Source of the DNA: Pseudomonas sp. PDM15
GTDB lineage: Bacteria; Pseudomonadota; Gammaproteobacteria; Pseudomonadales; Pseudomonadaceae
Assembly (NCBI RefSeq): GCF_014851565.1
Contig: NZ_JACVAA010000006.1
Span: 310,001 to 374,000, forward strand
Direction of reading: 5' to 3'
DNA: 64,000 bases
Below, one piece after another: positions 8,370 to 17,471 of the stretch. Below the pieces are notes generated by a model. The model saw only the letters and a list, made by a program, of their open reading frames with translations. It was not told where the DNA came from and did not search any database. Each line of letters begins with the position of its first letter. Positions within the stretch are counted from its first letter, which is position 1. Made by a program: the position numbers and the translations under genes.

Positions 8370-8676
8370 AGCCTTGTTCCTCAGTCTGCTGCTGGGCTGC
8401 GCCGCGGTCCAGGCGGCGGTCGATCCGACCCAGCCGCCGGCCAATCTGCGCCCGGCCAGCAGCGCCGCCGAGGCGCCTGCCGCGTTGGTCCTGCAGGCCA
8501 TCCTGCGCGGCGCCCAGGGCAGCCGCGCGGTCATCGATGGCCAGAGCCTGCGCGTCGGCGAAGAACACGCCGGCCTGCGCGTACTGGCCATCCATCCGCA
8601 TTCCGTATTGATCGAGCGCCAGGGGCAGCGTGAATTGCTGCGCCTGGCCGAACCCGTTATGAAGCCGAGCCGATGA
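8362..8676 (+). CDS. mshK: MSHA pilus biogenesis protein MshK (PilP-like)
   Basis: Small 104-residue exported protein: signal peptide MSRALFLSLLLGCAAVQA, then the motif DPTQPP and a small beta domain (about 40-95) resembling PilP/GspC homology regions (VLQAILRGAQGSRAVIDGQ, LRVGEEHAGLRVLAI). In the T4P model this would link the PilN/PilO layer to the secretin. The start is a GTG at 8362 inside the end of mshJ; its stop overlaps the mshL start by ATGA. Confidence 0.83.
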   Translation: MSRALFLSLLLGCAAVQAAVDPTQPPANLRPASSAAEAPAALVLQAILRGAQGSRAVIDGQSLRVGEEHAGLRVLAIHPHSVLIERQGQRELLRLAEPVMKPSR

Positions 8677-10277
8677 TGCCCATGACTCCGATACTGCCGA
8701 AACGAGGCCTGCTGCTAGGCCTGGCATGCCTGCTCAGCGCCTGCCAGACCTTCATCGATGGCGACAAGCAGCTCTACGAGCAAAGCGGCAAGCTGCTCGA
8801 CGAGAGCCTGCAGCAGGCCCAGGGCAAGGTGGCGCCGCCGCCCGCCGTGCAGGCCGCCCTGATCCCGCCGCTGACCAGCAGTACCAGCTTCAGCAGTGGC
8901 CCGCGCTTCGACGTGGCCGCCAAGGACATGCCGGCCCGCGAGTTCTTCCTCAGCCTGATGGAAGGTGCCGGGCAGAACCTGGTGGTGCATCCCGAAGTGA
9001 CCGGCACCATCACCTTCAGCCTGCGCCGGGTCACCCTGGAAGAAGTCCTGGCCGCCGTGCGCGACAGCTACGGCTATGACTACCGTCGCACCAGCTACGG
9101 CTACCAGATCCTGCCGAACAAGGTGGTCACCCGCAGCTACGACCTCAACTACCTCAACCTGCAGCGCCTGGGCGAGTCGGACACCCGGGTCAGCTCCGGC
9201 CAGGTGGAAAGCACCGAGAGCGACTCCAGCTCCAGCGACGATGGCGGCAGCTCCAGCAGCGATCGTTCGGTGACCACCCTCAACGCCAGCAAGGTAGTGA
9301 CCACCAGCAACGTCGACTTCTGGAAGGAAGTCGAGGGCGTGGTGCAGGCCATAGTCGGCGGCGAGGAGGGCAACAGCGTGGTGGTCAATCCGCAGGCCAG
9401 CCTGCTGGTGGTGCGCGCCAACAGCGCCGACCAGGAAAACGTCGTGCGCTTCCTCGAACAGGCCCAGCGCAACCTGCAGCGCCAGGTGGTGTTGGAGACC
9501 AAGATCCTCGAGGTGCAGCTGAACGACGGCTTCCAGGCCGGCATCAGCTGGGAAAAGATCGGCGGTGACGTCAGTGCGGGTATCGATGGCGACACCATCG
9601 ACGGCCCGAACAACATCGATGGCGTGTTCAGCACGGTGCTCAGCTTCGGCGACTTCACCGGGCTGATCCAGTTGCTGCAGACCCAGGGCGAGGTGCGCGT
9701 GCTGTCCAGCCCGCGCATCTCCACGCTGAACAACCAGAAGGCTGTGATCAAGGTCGGTACCGACGAGTTCTTCGTCACCGAGGTCTCGTCCAACAGCTCT
9801 ACCACCACCGTCGCCGGCGTTACCCAGCCGACCCAGGACGTGACCCTGACGCCGTTCTTCTCCGGCATCTCGCTGGACGTGACCCCGCAGATCGACCAGA
9901 ACGACGTGGTCACCCTGCACGTGCGGCCGACCGTTAGCCGCGTGGTGGACCAGAACAAGACCATCGTCCTCGGCGAGGACAACGTCTTCAACCTGCCGCT
10001 GGCGCTGTCCACCTCGCGCCAGTCCGACTCCATCGTGCGTGCCCGCAGCGGCCAGGTGGTGGTGATCGGTGGCCTGCTGCAGAACAACAATCAGAACACC
10101 GACGCCGAAGTGCCCTGGGCCAGCACCCTGCCGATCGTCGGCAACCTGTTCAAGCAGCAGCGCAAGGCCCTGGAAAAGAGTGAGCTGGTGATTCTCATGC
10201 GTCCGCAGGTGGTCAGCGAGGACGTCTGGCTCGAGGAGATCAAGCGCAGCGCGGAAACCTTCAAGGAGCTGAGGTAA
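8673..10277 (+). CDS. mshL: MSHA pilus secretin MshL
   Basis: Outer-membrane secretin through which the pilus passes. The 534-residue lipoprotein has the lipobox LLSAC with Cys at residue 24, N-terminal STN/N0 and N1 domains (about 75-310, with FDVAAKDMPAREFF and VVVNPQASLLVVRAN) and a secretin domain (about 330-515) with VRVLSSPRISTLNNQKAVIKVG and SGQVVVIGGLL. A Ser/Asp-rich low-complexity insert (roughly residues 173-200) lies between N-domains. The start overlaps the mshK stop by 4 bp. Confidence 0.95.
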   Translation: MMPMTPILPKRGLLLGLACLLSACQTFIDGDKQLYEQSGKLLDESLQQAQGKVAPPPAVQAALIPPLTSSTSFSSGPRFDVAAKDMPAREFFLSLMEGAGQNLVVHPEVTGTITFSLRRVTLEEVLAAVRDSYGYDYRRTSYGYQILPNKVVTRSYDLNYLNLQRLGESDTRVSSGQVESTESDSSSSDDGGSSSSDRSVTTLNASKVVTTSNVDFWKEVEGVVQAIVGGEEGNSVVVNPQASLLVVRANSADQENVVRFLEQAQRNLQRQVVLETKILEVQLNDGFQAGISWEKIGGDVSAGIDGDTIDGPNNIDGVFSTVLSFGDFTGLIQLLQTQGEVRVLSSPRISTLNNQKAVIKVGTDEFFVTEVSSNSSTTTVAGVTQPTQDVTLTPFFSGISLDVTPQIDQNDVVTLHVRPTVSRVVDQNKTIVLGEDNVFNLPLALSTSRQSDSIVRARSGQVVVIGGLLQNNNQNTDAEVPWASTLPIVGNLFKQQRKALEKSELVILMRPQVVSEDVWLEEIKRSAETFKELR

Positions 10278-10281
10278 GGCG

Positions 10282-11214
10282 ATGTATGAGGCCTTCTTCG
10301 GTCTGCGCGAGAAACCCTTCGCGCTGACGCCCAACACCGGCTTCCTGGTGCAGCTGGCGCCCTATCAGGCGTGCCTCAACCTGCTGCGCGTGGCCCTGGG
10401 CGAGGGTGAGGGCTTTATCAAGGTGACCGGCGAAGTCGGCACCGGCAAGACGCTGCTGTGCCGCGCCCTGCTCAATGAGCTGGATGGCGAGCGTTACCAG
10501 CTGGCCTACCTGCCCAACCCGGGCATGAGCCCGGTCGGGCTGCGCCAGGCCCTGGCCCGCGAGCTGCTGATCGAGAATATCGAGGAGCTGGATGCCCAGG
10601 CCGTGCTGGATGCCCTGCACTGCCGGCTGATCCAGCTGGCCGCGGAGGGGCGCAGCACCGTGGTGCTGATCGATGAGGCCCAGGCGCTGCCGACCGCTAC
10701 CCTGGAGGCCCTGCGTCTGCTGACCAACCTGGAGACCGAGCAGGCCAAGCTGCTGCAGGTGGTGCTATTCGGCCAGCCGGAACTGGACGCCACCCTGGCC
10801 CGTGACGAGTTCCGCCAACTACGCCAGCGCATCACTTTTTCCTACCAGCTGCGCCCGCTGGATGTGAAGGACTGTACCCGCTACCTCAACGAACGCCTGG
10901 CCGTGGCCGGTTATCGCGGCGAGCCGCTGTTCGGCCCGCGTGCCATCCGCCATCTGGTGCGTGGTAGCGGCGGCATCCCGCGGCTGATCAACATCCTCGC
11001 GCACAAGGCGCTGATGGTGGCCTTCGGCGAGGGCCGTCGCCAGGTCGGTGCCGAGCACGTGCGCCGGGCACAGCTGGATACCGAAGGCGCGCAACCATTC
11101 CTGCGGCGGCGCCCGGCCTGGCTGGGTTGGGGCCTGGCCGCGGTGAGCCTGTCGCTGCTGGCGGCGGTGGGTGCCTGGCCCTGGCTCAGCCAGTGGCGGG
11201 AGTTGCTGCCATGA
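10282..11214 (+). CDS. mshM: MSHA biogenesis ATPase MshM (ExeA-like)
   Basis: A 310-residue AAA-type ATPase of the ExeA/GspA class: typical start MYEAFFGLREKPFALTPN, Walker A GEVGTGKT (about 46-53), Walker B VVLIDEAQ (about 127-134), then a single C-terminal membrane helix (about 278-300). ExeA-type proteins help insert or multimerise secretins through peptidoglycan, which fits its place directly after the secretin gene. It overlaps mshN by ATGA. Confidence 0.93.
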   Translation: MYEAFFGLREKPFALTPNTGFLVQLAPYQACLNLLRVALGEGEGFIKVTGEVGTGKTLLCRALLNELDGERYQLAYLPNPGMSPVGLRQALARELLIENIEELDAQAVLDALHCRLIQLAAEGRSTVVLIDEAQALPTATLEALRLLTNLETEQAKLLQVVLFGQPELDATLARDEFRQLRQRITFSYQLRPLDVKDCTRYLNERLAVAGYRGEPLFGPRAIRHLVRGSGGIPRLINILAHKALMVAFGEGRRQVGAEHVRRAQLDTEGAQPFLRRRPAWLGWGLAAVSLSLLAAVGAWPWLSQWRELLP

Positions 11215-12572
11215 GCCTGGTCAACGACATGCTGCGTGATCTCGAAGAGCGCCGCGCCGCGCCCACCGAACGCCTGGCCCTGGAAGGCTTGCAGGCGGTG
11301 GATGAAGCCGGTGCCGCGCGTCGCGAGCGTAGCGAACGCCTGCGCCGCGGCTCCATCTGGTTCCTGGCGGTAATGCTGATTGCCGTGCTGATCGGCGTGA
11401 TGATCGGCCGGGTGGTCAATGGCCAGATTCCCTGGGGCGGCGTGATGCCCAAGCGCGAGGAGGCGCCTGCCGTGCCAGCGGTCGCCGCACCGCGCCTGCT
11501 CGAAGTGCTGCCGCAGAACAACGGCCGCAGCCTGACCCTGCAACTGCTGCTGGAGCGCTCGGTGCCCTACCAGCGCACCGAGGAGAGTGGCGCGGTCAGC
11601 CTGCGCCTGCCCGGTGTGCAGCTGGCCGGCGCGGCTCAGTCCGGCCGCGTGCAGCGCGATGGGCGCAGCCTGTCCTGGCGGGTCGAGGCACAGGGGCCGG
11701 ATGTCCAGGTACTGTTGGTCGGCCTCGGTGAGGGGCTGCAGGTGAGCGATCGCATGGAGCCGGCCGGTGATCGCTGGCTGCTGTGGGTCGAGGTGCCGCT
11801 GAGCGAACCCGCCGTGCCGGCGGAAAACGAAGTGGCGCTGGATCAGCTGCCCGCCGCGGCTCCGGCCAGCGAGGAACCGGGTGAGCCGGCACTCCCAGCC
11901 TGGGCCACCGCGCCGGTACCGGCCGCCAATGCTCCCGAGCAGATCGCCGCGCCTCCGCCGGCCGAGCTGCCCAGCGGTCCGCCTGAAGTGAAGATCCAGC
12001 CCTATCGGCCGGACGGCCTGGCCAAGGCGCGTCAGGCGATCCAGGCCGGCGACTACGCCAAGGCCATCGCCGAGCTAGAGGAATTGCAGAAGAGCCGCGG
12101 GCGCGACCCGGAAGTGCTGCGCTGGCTGGCCCGCGCCTACCTCGCCGACGGTCAGCAGCAGCGCCTGCTCGGCTGGCTGCCGGCGCAGCTGGCGCAAATG
12201 CCCTACGACAGCGAGTTGCGCCTGTTGCTGGCCCGCGCCCAGTTGCAGGGCGGCGACACCAAGGGCGCCGTGGCGACCTTGGAACAGAACGCCCCGGCCC
12301 TGGCTCAGGAACCGACCTATCACGCGCTGCTGGCCGCCAGTTACCAGCAGACCGGGCAATGGCAGGAGAGCGCCGCGCTTTACCGGCAGATGGTTGCCCT
12401 GCGCCCCAGCCAGTCCACCTGGCAGCTGGGCCTGGCCATCGCTCTGGAGCAGCTCGACCAGTCGGCCGAGGCTGCCCGTCACTATCGCCTGGCCCTGCAG
12501 GGGCTGGGGCTGGACGAGAGCGCCCGACGCTTCGCCAGCGAACGCGCCGCGGCGCTGGGAGGTCGGGGATGA
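11211..12572 (+). CDS. mshN: MSHA biogenesis TPR protein MshN
   Basis: A 453-residue bitopic protein: cytoplasmic N-terminus starting MSLVNDMLRDLEERRA, one membrane helix (about 47-68), a Pro/Ala/Glu-rich periplasmic linker (about 190-265) and several TPR units (about 270-450). Known MshN proteins combine the same short N-terminal motif with C-terminal TPRs. Its periplasmic TPRs probably contact the secretin or alignment complex. Start and stop both overlap neighbours by four bases. Confidence 0.92.
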   Translation: MSLVNDMLRDLEERRAAPTERLALEGLQAVDEAGAARRERSERLRRGSIWFLAVMLIAVLIGVMIGRVVNGQIPWGGVMPKREEAPAVPAVAAPRLLEVLPQNNGRSLTLQLLLERSVPYQRTEESGAVSLRLPGVQLAGAAQSGRVQRDGRSLSWRVEAQGPDVQVLLVGLGEGLQVSDRMEPAGDRWLLWVEVPLSEPAVPAENEVALDQLPAAAPASEEPGEPALPAWATAPVPAANAPEQIAAPPPAELPSGPPEVKIQPYRPDGLAKARQAIQAGDYAKAIAELEELQKSRGRDPEVLRWLARAYLADGQQQRLLGWLPAQLAQMPYDSELRLLLARAQLQGGDTKGAVATLEQNAPALAQEPTYHALLAASYQQTGQWQESAALYRQMVALRPSQSTWQLGLAIALEQLDQSAEAARHYRLALQGLGLDESARRFASERAAALGGRG

Positions 12573-14290
12573 CTGAAGACGTACGTCAGCGCAAGGTGCG
12601 CCTGGGCGACCTGCTGGTGCAGGCCGGCCTGATCAGCGACACCCAGCTGCAGCTGGCGCTGCAGGAGCAGAAGCGTACCGGCTCCAAGCTCGGCCGCACC
12701 GTGGTCGACATGGGCTTCGTCGCCGAGGTCAAGCTGCTCACCGCGCTGTCCGAGCAGCTGAAGATTCCCTTCATCGAACTCAAGCACTTCAAATTCGACC
12801 AGCAACTGGTGCAGACCCTGCCGGAGGCCATGGCCCGGCGTTTCCGCGCCATCGTCCTATCCCGCGAGGGTGGCGGCGTGCTGGTCGGCATGTCCGACGC
12901 GCTCGACCTGTTCGCCCTCGACGAGATGGAGCGCATCCTCAAGACCCGCGTGCACCCGGCCGTGGTGCGCGAGGCGGAGCTGCTGGCCACCCTCGACCTG
13001 GTCTATCGGCGTACCAGCGAGATCGCCTCGATCGCCGGCGAGCTGGAGGGCGAGCTGCAGGACAGCGATTTCGACCTCTCCAAGCTCGGTGCCGACAACG
13101 TCAGCGACGCACCGGTGGTGCGCCTGCTGCAGACCCTGTTCGAAGACGCCGTGCAGATGAAGGCGTCGGACATCCACATCGAGCCGGACGAGGGCGTGGT
13201 GCGTATCCGCCAGCGTATCGACGGCGTGCTCAACGAGCAGGTGATGAAGGAGCAGCGCATCGCCTCGGCACTAGTCATGCGTCTGAAGATCATGTCCGGC
13301 CTGGATATTTCCGAGAAGCGCCTACCGCAGGACGGCCGCTTCAATATCCGGGTGAAGAACCGCAACATCGATGTGCGGGTGTCGACCATGCCCGTGCAGT
13401 TCGGCGAGTCGGTGGTGATGCGTCTGCTCGACCAGAGCGCCGGCATCTCCAACCTGGACGCTGGCGGCATGCCGCCGGACATGCTGGCGCGCTTCCGTCG
13501 CCTGCTGCAGCGGCCGTTCGGCCTGGTGCTGGTCACCGGCCCCACCGGTTCGGGCAAGACCACCACTCTGTACGCTGGCCTCGCCGAGCTGAACAGCCCG
13601 GAGAAGAAGATCATCACCGTGGAAGACCCGGTGGAATACCGCCTGCCGCGGATCAATCAGGTGCAGGTCAACACCAAGATCGAACTGACCTTCGCCCGCG
13701 TACTGCGCGCCGCCCTGCGCCAGGACCCGGACATCGTGCTGATTGGCGAGATGCGCGATCAGGAAACCGCCGAGATCGGTTTGCGCGCCGCACTCACCGG
13801 TCACCTGGTGCTGTCGACCCTGCACACCAACGACGCCCTGACCTCAGCCATGCGCCTGATCGACATGGGCGCCGAGCCATTCCTCGTCGCCACCTCGCTA
13901 AACGCCGTGCTGGCCCAGCGCCTGGTGCGTCGGGTGTGCGAGAACTGCATGGAAGACCACCAGCCGCAGCCGCAACAGCTGGCGTGGCTGGAGGCCCTGA
14001 ACGGCACTTCCCTGGCCGGCCGTACCTTCAAGCACGGTGCTGGTTGCCACCAGTGCCACAACACCGGCTACTCCGGGCGCCTGGGTGTCTATGAACTGCT
14101 GGAGATGGACGAGGGCATGATCGCCGCGCTACGGCGCAACGATCCCCAGGGCTTCGCCGAGGCGGCCAAGGCCAGTGCGAACTATCGTCCGCTGGCCGCC
14201 TGTGCGCTGGACTATGCGCTGGCCGGCGTCACCAGTGTGGAGGAGGTGCTCAAGGTCTGCGCCACCCTCACCGACGAGGTGCTGGTGTGA
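12569..14290 (+). CDS. mshE: MSHA pilus extension ATPase MshE
   Basis: Cytoplasmic hexameric ATPase powering pilus extension. The 573-residue product starts with an MshEN cyclic-di-GMP-binding domain: two 24-residue RLGxxL..G..L...L..Q-type motifs at residues 11-34 and 40-63 separated by exactly five residues (second motif begins KLG). The core has Walker A GPTGSGKT, Walker B in DIVLIGEMRD and a tetra-cysteine zinc site (CENC and CHQC). The start at 12569 overlaps the mshN stop. Binding of c-di-GMP is established for V. cholerae MshE; here it is inferred from the motifs. Confidence 0.96.
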   Translation: MTEDVRQRKVRLGDLLVQAGLISDTQLQLALQEQKRTGSKLGRTVVDMGFVAEVKLLTALSEQLKIPFIELKHFKFDQQLVQTLPEAMARRFRAIVLSREGGGVLVGMSDALDLFALDEMERILKTRVHPAVVREAELLATLDLVYRRTSEIASIAGELEGELQDSDFDLSKLGADNVSDAPVVRLLQTLFEDAVQMKASDIHIEPDEGVVRIRQRIDGVLNEQVMKEQRIASALVMRLKIMSGLDISEKRLPQDGRFNIRVKNRNIDVRVSTMPVQFGESVVMRLLDQSAGISNLDAGGMPPDMLARFRRLLQRPFGLVLVTGPTGSGKTTTLYAGLAELNSPEKKIITVEDPVEYRLPRINQVQVNTKIELTFARVLRAALRQDPDIVLIGEMRDQETAEIGLRAALTGHLVLSTLHTNDALTSAMRLIDMGAEPFLVATSLNAVLAQRLVRRVCENCMEDHQPQPQQLAWLEALNGTSLAGRTFKHGAGCHQCHNTGYSGRLGVYELLEMDEGMIAALRRNDPQGFAEAAKASANYRPLAACALDYALAGVTSVEEVLKVCATLTDEVLV

Positions 14291-14303
14291 TGAGGGTTGA
14301 GGC

Positions 14304-15539
14304 GTGAGCCAGTTCCGCTACACCGGGCGCGATGCCCAGGGTGGCAAGGTCGTTGGCACCCTGCAGGGCGCCAGCAGCGACAGTGTGGCCAGCGATCTGC
14401 TGGCGCAGAAGATCACGCCGCTAACCATCGAGGAACAGGCCGAACAGACCGGCGAGGATGTGTTCGCCAGCCTGCGCGAAAAGCTGCGGCGCAAGAGCGT
14501 CGATCTCGAAGAATTGATCATCTTCTGCCGGCAGATGTACAGCCTGAGCAAGGCCGGTGTGCCGATCATCCGCGCCATCGGCGGTCTGGCCGAATCGCAT
14601 CGCAATCAGTACTTCCGCGAAGTGCTACAGGCGGTGCGCTCCGATCTCGAGGGTGGCATGAGCATGGCCATGGCCCTGCATACCCACCCGAAGGTGTTCA
14701 ACACCCTGTTCATCAGCATGATCAGCGTCGGCGAGAACACCGGCCAGCTCGACCAGGCCTTCCGCCAGCTGTCCAGCTATCTGGAGCTGGAGCGCGAGAC
14801 GCGCAAGCGCATCAAGCAGGCCACCCGTTATCCGCTGTTCGTGCTCGCCGCCATGGGCGTGGCCCTGGTGGTGATCAACCTGTTCGTCATCCCGGCCTTC
14901 GCCAAGGTATTCGAACAGTTCAAGGCCGACCTGCCCTGGCCGACCCGGGTGCTGATCGGCACTTCGCAGTTCTTCCAGGACTTCTGGTGGTTGCTGGCGA
15001 TCCTGTTCGGCGGCGCGCTCTACGCCTTCTTTAAGTGGATCGAGACCGATGACGGCGCGCTGCGCTGGGATCGCATCAAGCTGCGCCTGCCGATAGTGGG
15101 TGGCATCTTCGAGCGCATCGCCCTGGCTCGTTTCACTCGCACCTTCGCCATGATGTACAAGGCCGGCGTGCCGCTGCTGCAGACCCTGTCGATCAACAGC
15201 GCAAGCGTCGGCAATCGGCATATCGGCCAAGCCATCCTCGGCATGCGCGAGGGCGTGGAACGTGGCGAGGCGCTGACCCGCACGGCGTCGGCCAGCGGCC
15301 TGTTCACCCCGCTGGTGCTGCAGATGATGGCGGTGGGCGAGGAGACCGGCGCGCTGGACGACCTGTTCATCGAGGTCGCCGACTTCTATGAACAGGAGGT
15401 CGATTACGACCTCAAACAATTAGCTTCTGCCATCGAGCCGATCCTGATCGTGGCCATGGGCGTGATGGTGCTGATCCTGGCCCTGGGCGTGTTCCTGCCC
15501 ATGTGGGAGCTGGCATCGGCGGCCAAGGGCGGCGGATGA
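14304..15539 (+). CDS. mshG: MSHA pilus inner-membrane platform protein MshG
   Basis: Polytopic GspF/PilC-family platform protein of 411 residues. It opens MSQFRYTGRDAQGGK and has two tandem T2SSF domains (about 70-195 and 270-395) and three membrane segments near 170-190, 215-235 and 375-400. It interacts with MshE and the pilin pool. The start codon is a GTG at 14304 after a GAGGGTTGAGG purine run. The stop overlaps mshF by ATGA. Confidence 0.94.
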   Translation: MSQFRYTGRDAQGGKVVGTLQGASSDSVASDLLAQKITPLTIEEQAEQTGEDVFASLREKLRRKSVDLEELIIFCRQMYSLSKAGVPIIRAIGGLAESHRNQYFREVLQAVRSDLEGGMSMAMALHTHPKVFNTLFISMISVGENTGQLDQAFRQLSSYLELERETRKRIKQATRYPLFVLAAMGVALVVINLFVIPAFAKVFEQFKADLPWPTRVLIGTSQFFQDFWWLLAILFGGALYAFFKWIETDDGALRWDRIKLRLPIVGGIFERIALARFTRTFAMMYKAGVPLLQTLSINSASVGNRHIGQAILGMREGVERGEALTRTASASGLFTPLVLQMMAVGEETGALDDLFIEVADFYEQEVDYDLKQLASAIEPILIVAMGVMVLILALGVFLPMWELASAAKGGG

Positions 15540-16054
15540 GCCCGGACTACGAGGCCGACTATTGGGTGCGGCGCTCGCGGCTGTTCGGTTGGGGGCTGGC
15601 GCTGGTCATGCTGGTGGGCGTGGTGCTGGCGCTTGGCTGGAAGATCGCCGAGGTCAGCGAGGAGCGGGCCATGCAGGCCACCCGCGAACATTTGGCCGCC
15701 AGCCTGAGCAGCCTGGCGGCGGAACAGATGGCGAAGGACCGGGTGCTGGACGAGGCCTGGAGAAAGAGGAATCCGTTCGTGCTGCTGCGTTGGCAGCAGG
15801 ACAACTACTGCGGCGAGCTGGCCGCAGACGGCGAGCCGCAGAATGGCTGCTGGTACTGGCTGCAGAACCAGGCCTGGGTGCTGTATCGACCCAGGTTCGC
15901 CGACGGATGGACAAGGGAGGGGAGTGAGGTGCGCGCCTGGAGGTTGTTGGCAGTTCCCGAAGGAATGCCGACTGCGTCACAATCCGGTCGAGGCGCCTTT
16001 GCCCTGGAGCTTGAAGCGGTCCCTGCCGTGGAATTGGCCGCGCAAGGGTTTTGA
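15536..16054 (+). CDS. mshF: MSHA biogenesis protein MshF
   Basis: A 172-residue bitopic protein: one membrane helix (about 18-40, FGWGLALVMLVGVVLALGW) followed by a periplasmic region with an early helix and conserved-looking NPFVLLRW and NGCWYWL segments. Its position between mshG and the pilins and its architecture match MshF, a poorly understood MSHA component. Assignment relies mainly on gene order. The start at 15536 overlaps the mshG stop. Confidence 0.8.
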   Translation: MSPDYEADYWVRRSRLFGWGLALVMLVGVVLALGWKIAEVSEERAMQATREHLAASLSSLAAEQMAKDRVLDEAWRKRNPFVLLRWQQDNYCGELAADGEPQNGCWYWLQNQAWVLYRPRFADGWTREGSEVRAWRLLAVPEGMPTASQSGRGAFALELEAVPAVELAAQGF

Positions 16055-16071
16055 GTCACAGAGGAAGAAAG

Positions 16072-16560
16072 ATGAAGAACAGCAAAGGCTTTACCCTGAT
16101 CGAACTGGTGGTGGTGATCGTCATTCTCGGCATCCTTGCCGCGGTGGCGTTGCCACGCTTCATGAACGCCACCAAGGATGCCCATCGCTCTGCGGTGGAA
16201 GGCGCCGGTGGAGCGCTGGCCTCGGCGGTGGTGCTGGTACGTTCGCAGTGGGAAGTGAATCGCAGCAAGGGCGTGGCTAATCCGAACACGAATGTCGCAG
16301 GTTTCGGTGACGGCACGGTCGACGTGAACGCGTCTGGCTGGCCTCTGGGGACCGGAGGGGCGCTCAACTGCGTCCAGCTGTGGTCGGCCCTGTTGCAGGG
16401 TTCGGCTCCGACCGTCGCTGCTGCCGCCGGCACCGGCATCGACTATGTCGCCACCAGTAGTGGTAATGACTGCGTCTACACCTATCAGGCGGACGGCGGC
16501 AACGACACCATCACTTACGAATCCACCAACGGCACCGTGAACACGGTCTTCACCGAATAA
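16072..16560 (+). CDS. mshB: MSHA minor pilin MshB
   Basis: Type IV prepilin of 162 residues: leader MKNSKG, cleavage before FTLIELVVVIVILGIL, Glu5 present, then ATKDAHRSAVEG...VLVRSQWEV, which resembles MshB more than MshA. Two Cys (in GALNCVQLW and SGNDCVYTY) may form a C-terminal disulfide. The ATG at 16072 follows a strong GAGGAAGAAAG site; an upstream ATG would break the short leader. It lies 22 bp before mshA. Maturation requires a prepilin peptidase encoded elsewhere. Confidence 0.88.
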   Translation: MKNSKGFTLIELVVVIVILGILAAVALPRFMNATKDAHRSAVEGAGGALASAVVLVRSQWEVNRSKGVANPNTNVAGFGDGTVDVNASGWPLGTGGALNCVQLWSALLQGSAPTVAAAAGTGIDYVATSSGNDCVYTYQADGGNDTITYESTNGTVNTVFTE

Positions 16561-16582
16561 TCCAAACCGGGGATATGAAGAA

Positions 16583-17035
16583 ATGAAAAAACAACAAAGT
16601 GGTTTCACCCTGATCGAGCTGATCATGGTCATCGTGATTCTGGGCATTCTGGCGGCATTTGCTTTGCCGCGATTTGCAGACCTGTCAGGCAACGCGCGTC
16701 TTGCGGCCATGCAAGGCGCTCTGGGATCGGTCAAGTCGGCGTCGGCCATCGCTCATTCCGCTTCTCTCGCTCAGAATCTCGCAGCTAACGCCGCGGTGAA
16801 CTTGGAGGGTACGAACATCACCATGGTGAACAAGTATCCGGCGCCGACAACGGCCGGCATTGGTGCAGCAGCACAGCTGAGTGCTACCGACTTCACCTTC
16901 GTCACCACCACTGCCGATACTTTCGAGGTTCAGGCCAAGAACAAGACTGCGTGCTCGTTCAGCTACAAGATGGCCGCGGCCGACACTGCTCCGACCATAA
17001 CCGAGAGCGCGCTGACCGCAGCTAACTGCAACTAA
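16583..17035 (+). CDS. mshA: MSHA major pilin MshA
   Basis: Type IVa prepilin of 150 residues with leader MKKQQSG and mature start FTLIELIMVIVILGIL. The segment ARLAAMQGALGSVKSASAIA is characteristic of MshA major subunits. Two C-terminal Cys (NKTACSF and the AANCN terminus) likely close a D-loop. The gene is less GC-rich than the upstream assembly genes, as is common for surface-variable pilins. Major status is inferred from homology and position. Confidence 0.9.
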   Translation: MKKQQSGFTLIELIMVIVILGILAAFALPRFADLSGNARLAAMQGALGSVKSASAIAHSASLAQNLAANAAVNLEGTNITMVNKYPAPTTAGIGAAAQLSATDFTFVTTTADTFEVQAKNKTACSFSYKMAAADTAPTITESALTAANCN

Positions 17036-17039
17036 GCCC

Positions 17040-17471
17040 ATGCGCGGCTTCACCTTGGTCGAGTTGGTGATGGTGATCGTCATCATCGGCATCCTCGCTG
17101 TTGTGGTGGGGCCGCGTTTCTTCAATAGGCAGGTGTTCGACGAGCGCTTGTATTACGAAGAGGCATTGGCCGCCGTGCGCTACGGACAGAAGCTGGCAGT
17201 GGCCAGCGGCTGTCTGATCCAAGTGAATCTGGGGGCAGCGGGTTACAGTGTGCAACAAGCAGCGTCGTGTACCAGCGGCGCATATACCTCTGCAGTGCAG
17301 TCGCCTGATGGTCAGGCTCCTTATGCCAAGGCGTTACCCAGTGGTATTGCTGTCACGGGTAGCAGTTTTCCAGTGGTTTTTGATTCGCAGGGTCGACCAT
17401 CGGCGGCCGCCTCTGCCACGATCGGCAGTTTCTCCGTCAATGTGACGGCAGCTACAGGCATGGTGCAATGA
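17040..17471 (+). CDS. mshC: MSHA minor pilin MshC
   Basis: Prepilin-like protein of 143 residues with a very short leader (MRG) before FTLVELVMVIVIIGIL. The globular domain has one pair of Cys (SGCLIQ and AASCTSG). Position after mshA and size fit MshC, a minor pilin thought to help initiate the fibre. It starts 5 bp after the mshA stop and overlaps mshD by 4 bp. Confidence 0.86.
   Translation: MRGFTLVELVMVIVIIGILAVVVGPRFFNRQVFDERLYYEEALAAVRYGQKLAVASGCLIQVNLGAAGYSVQQAASCTSGAYTSAVQSPDGQAPYAKALPSGIAVTGSSFPVVFDSQGRPSAAASATIGSFSVNVTAATGMVQ

Noticed and set aside
8715..10337. 540-residue open frame antisense to mshL
   Set aside because: Low-complexity His/Gly/Val/Leu translation with no motif; the plus strand is an unmistakable secretin.
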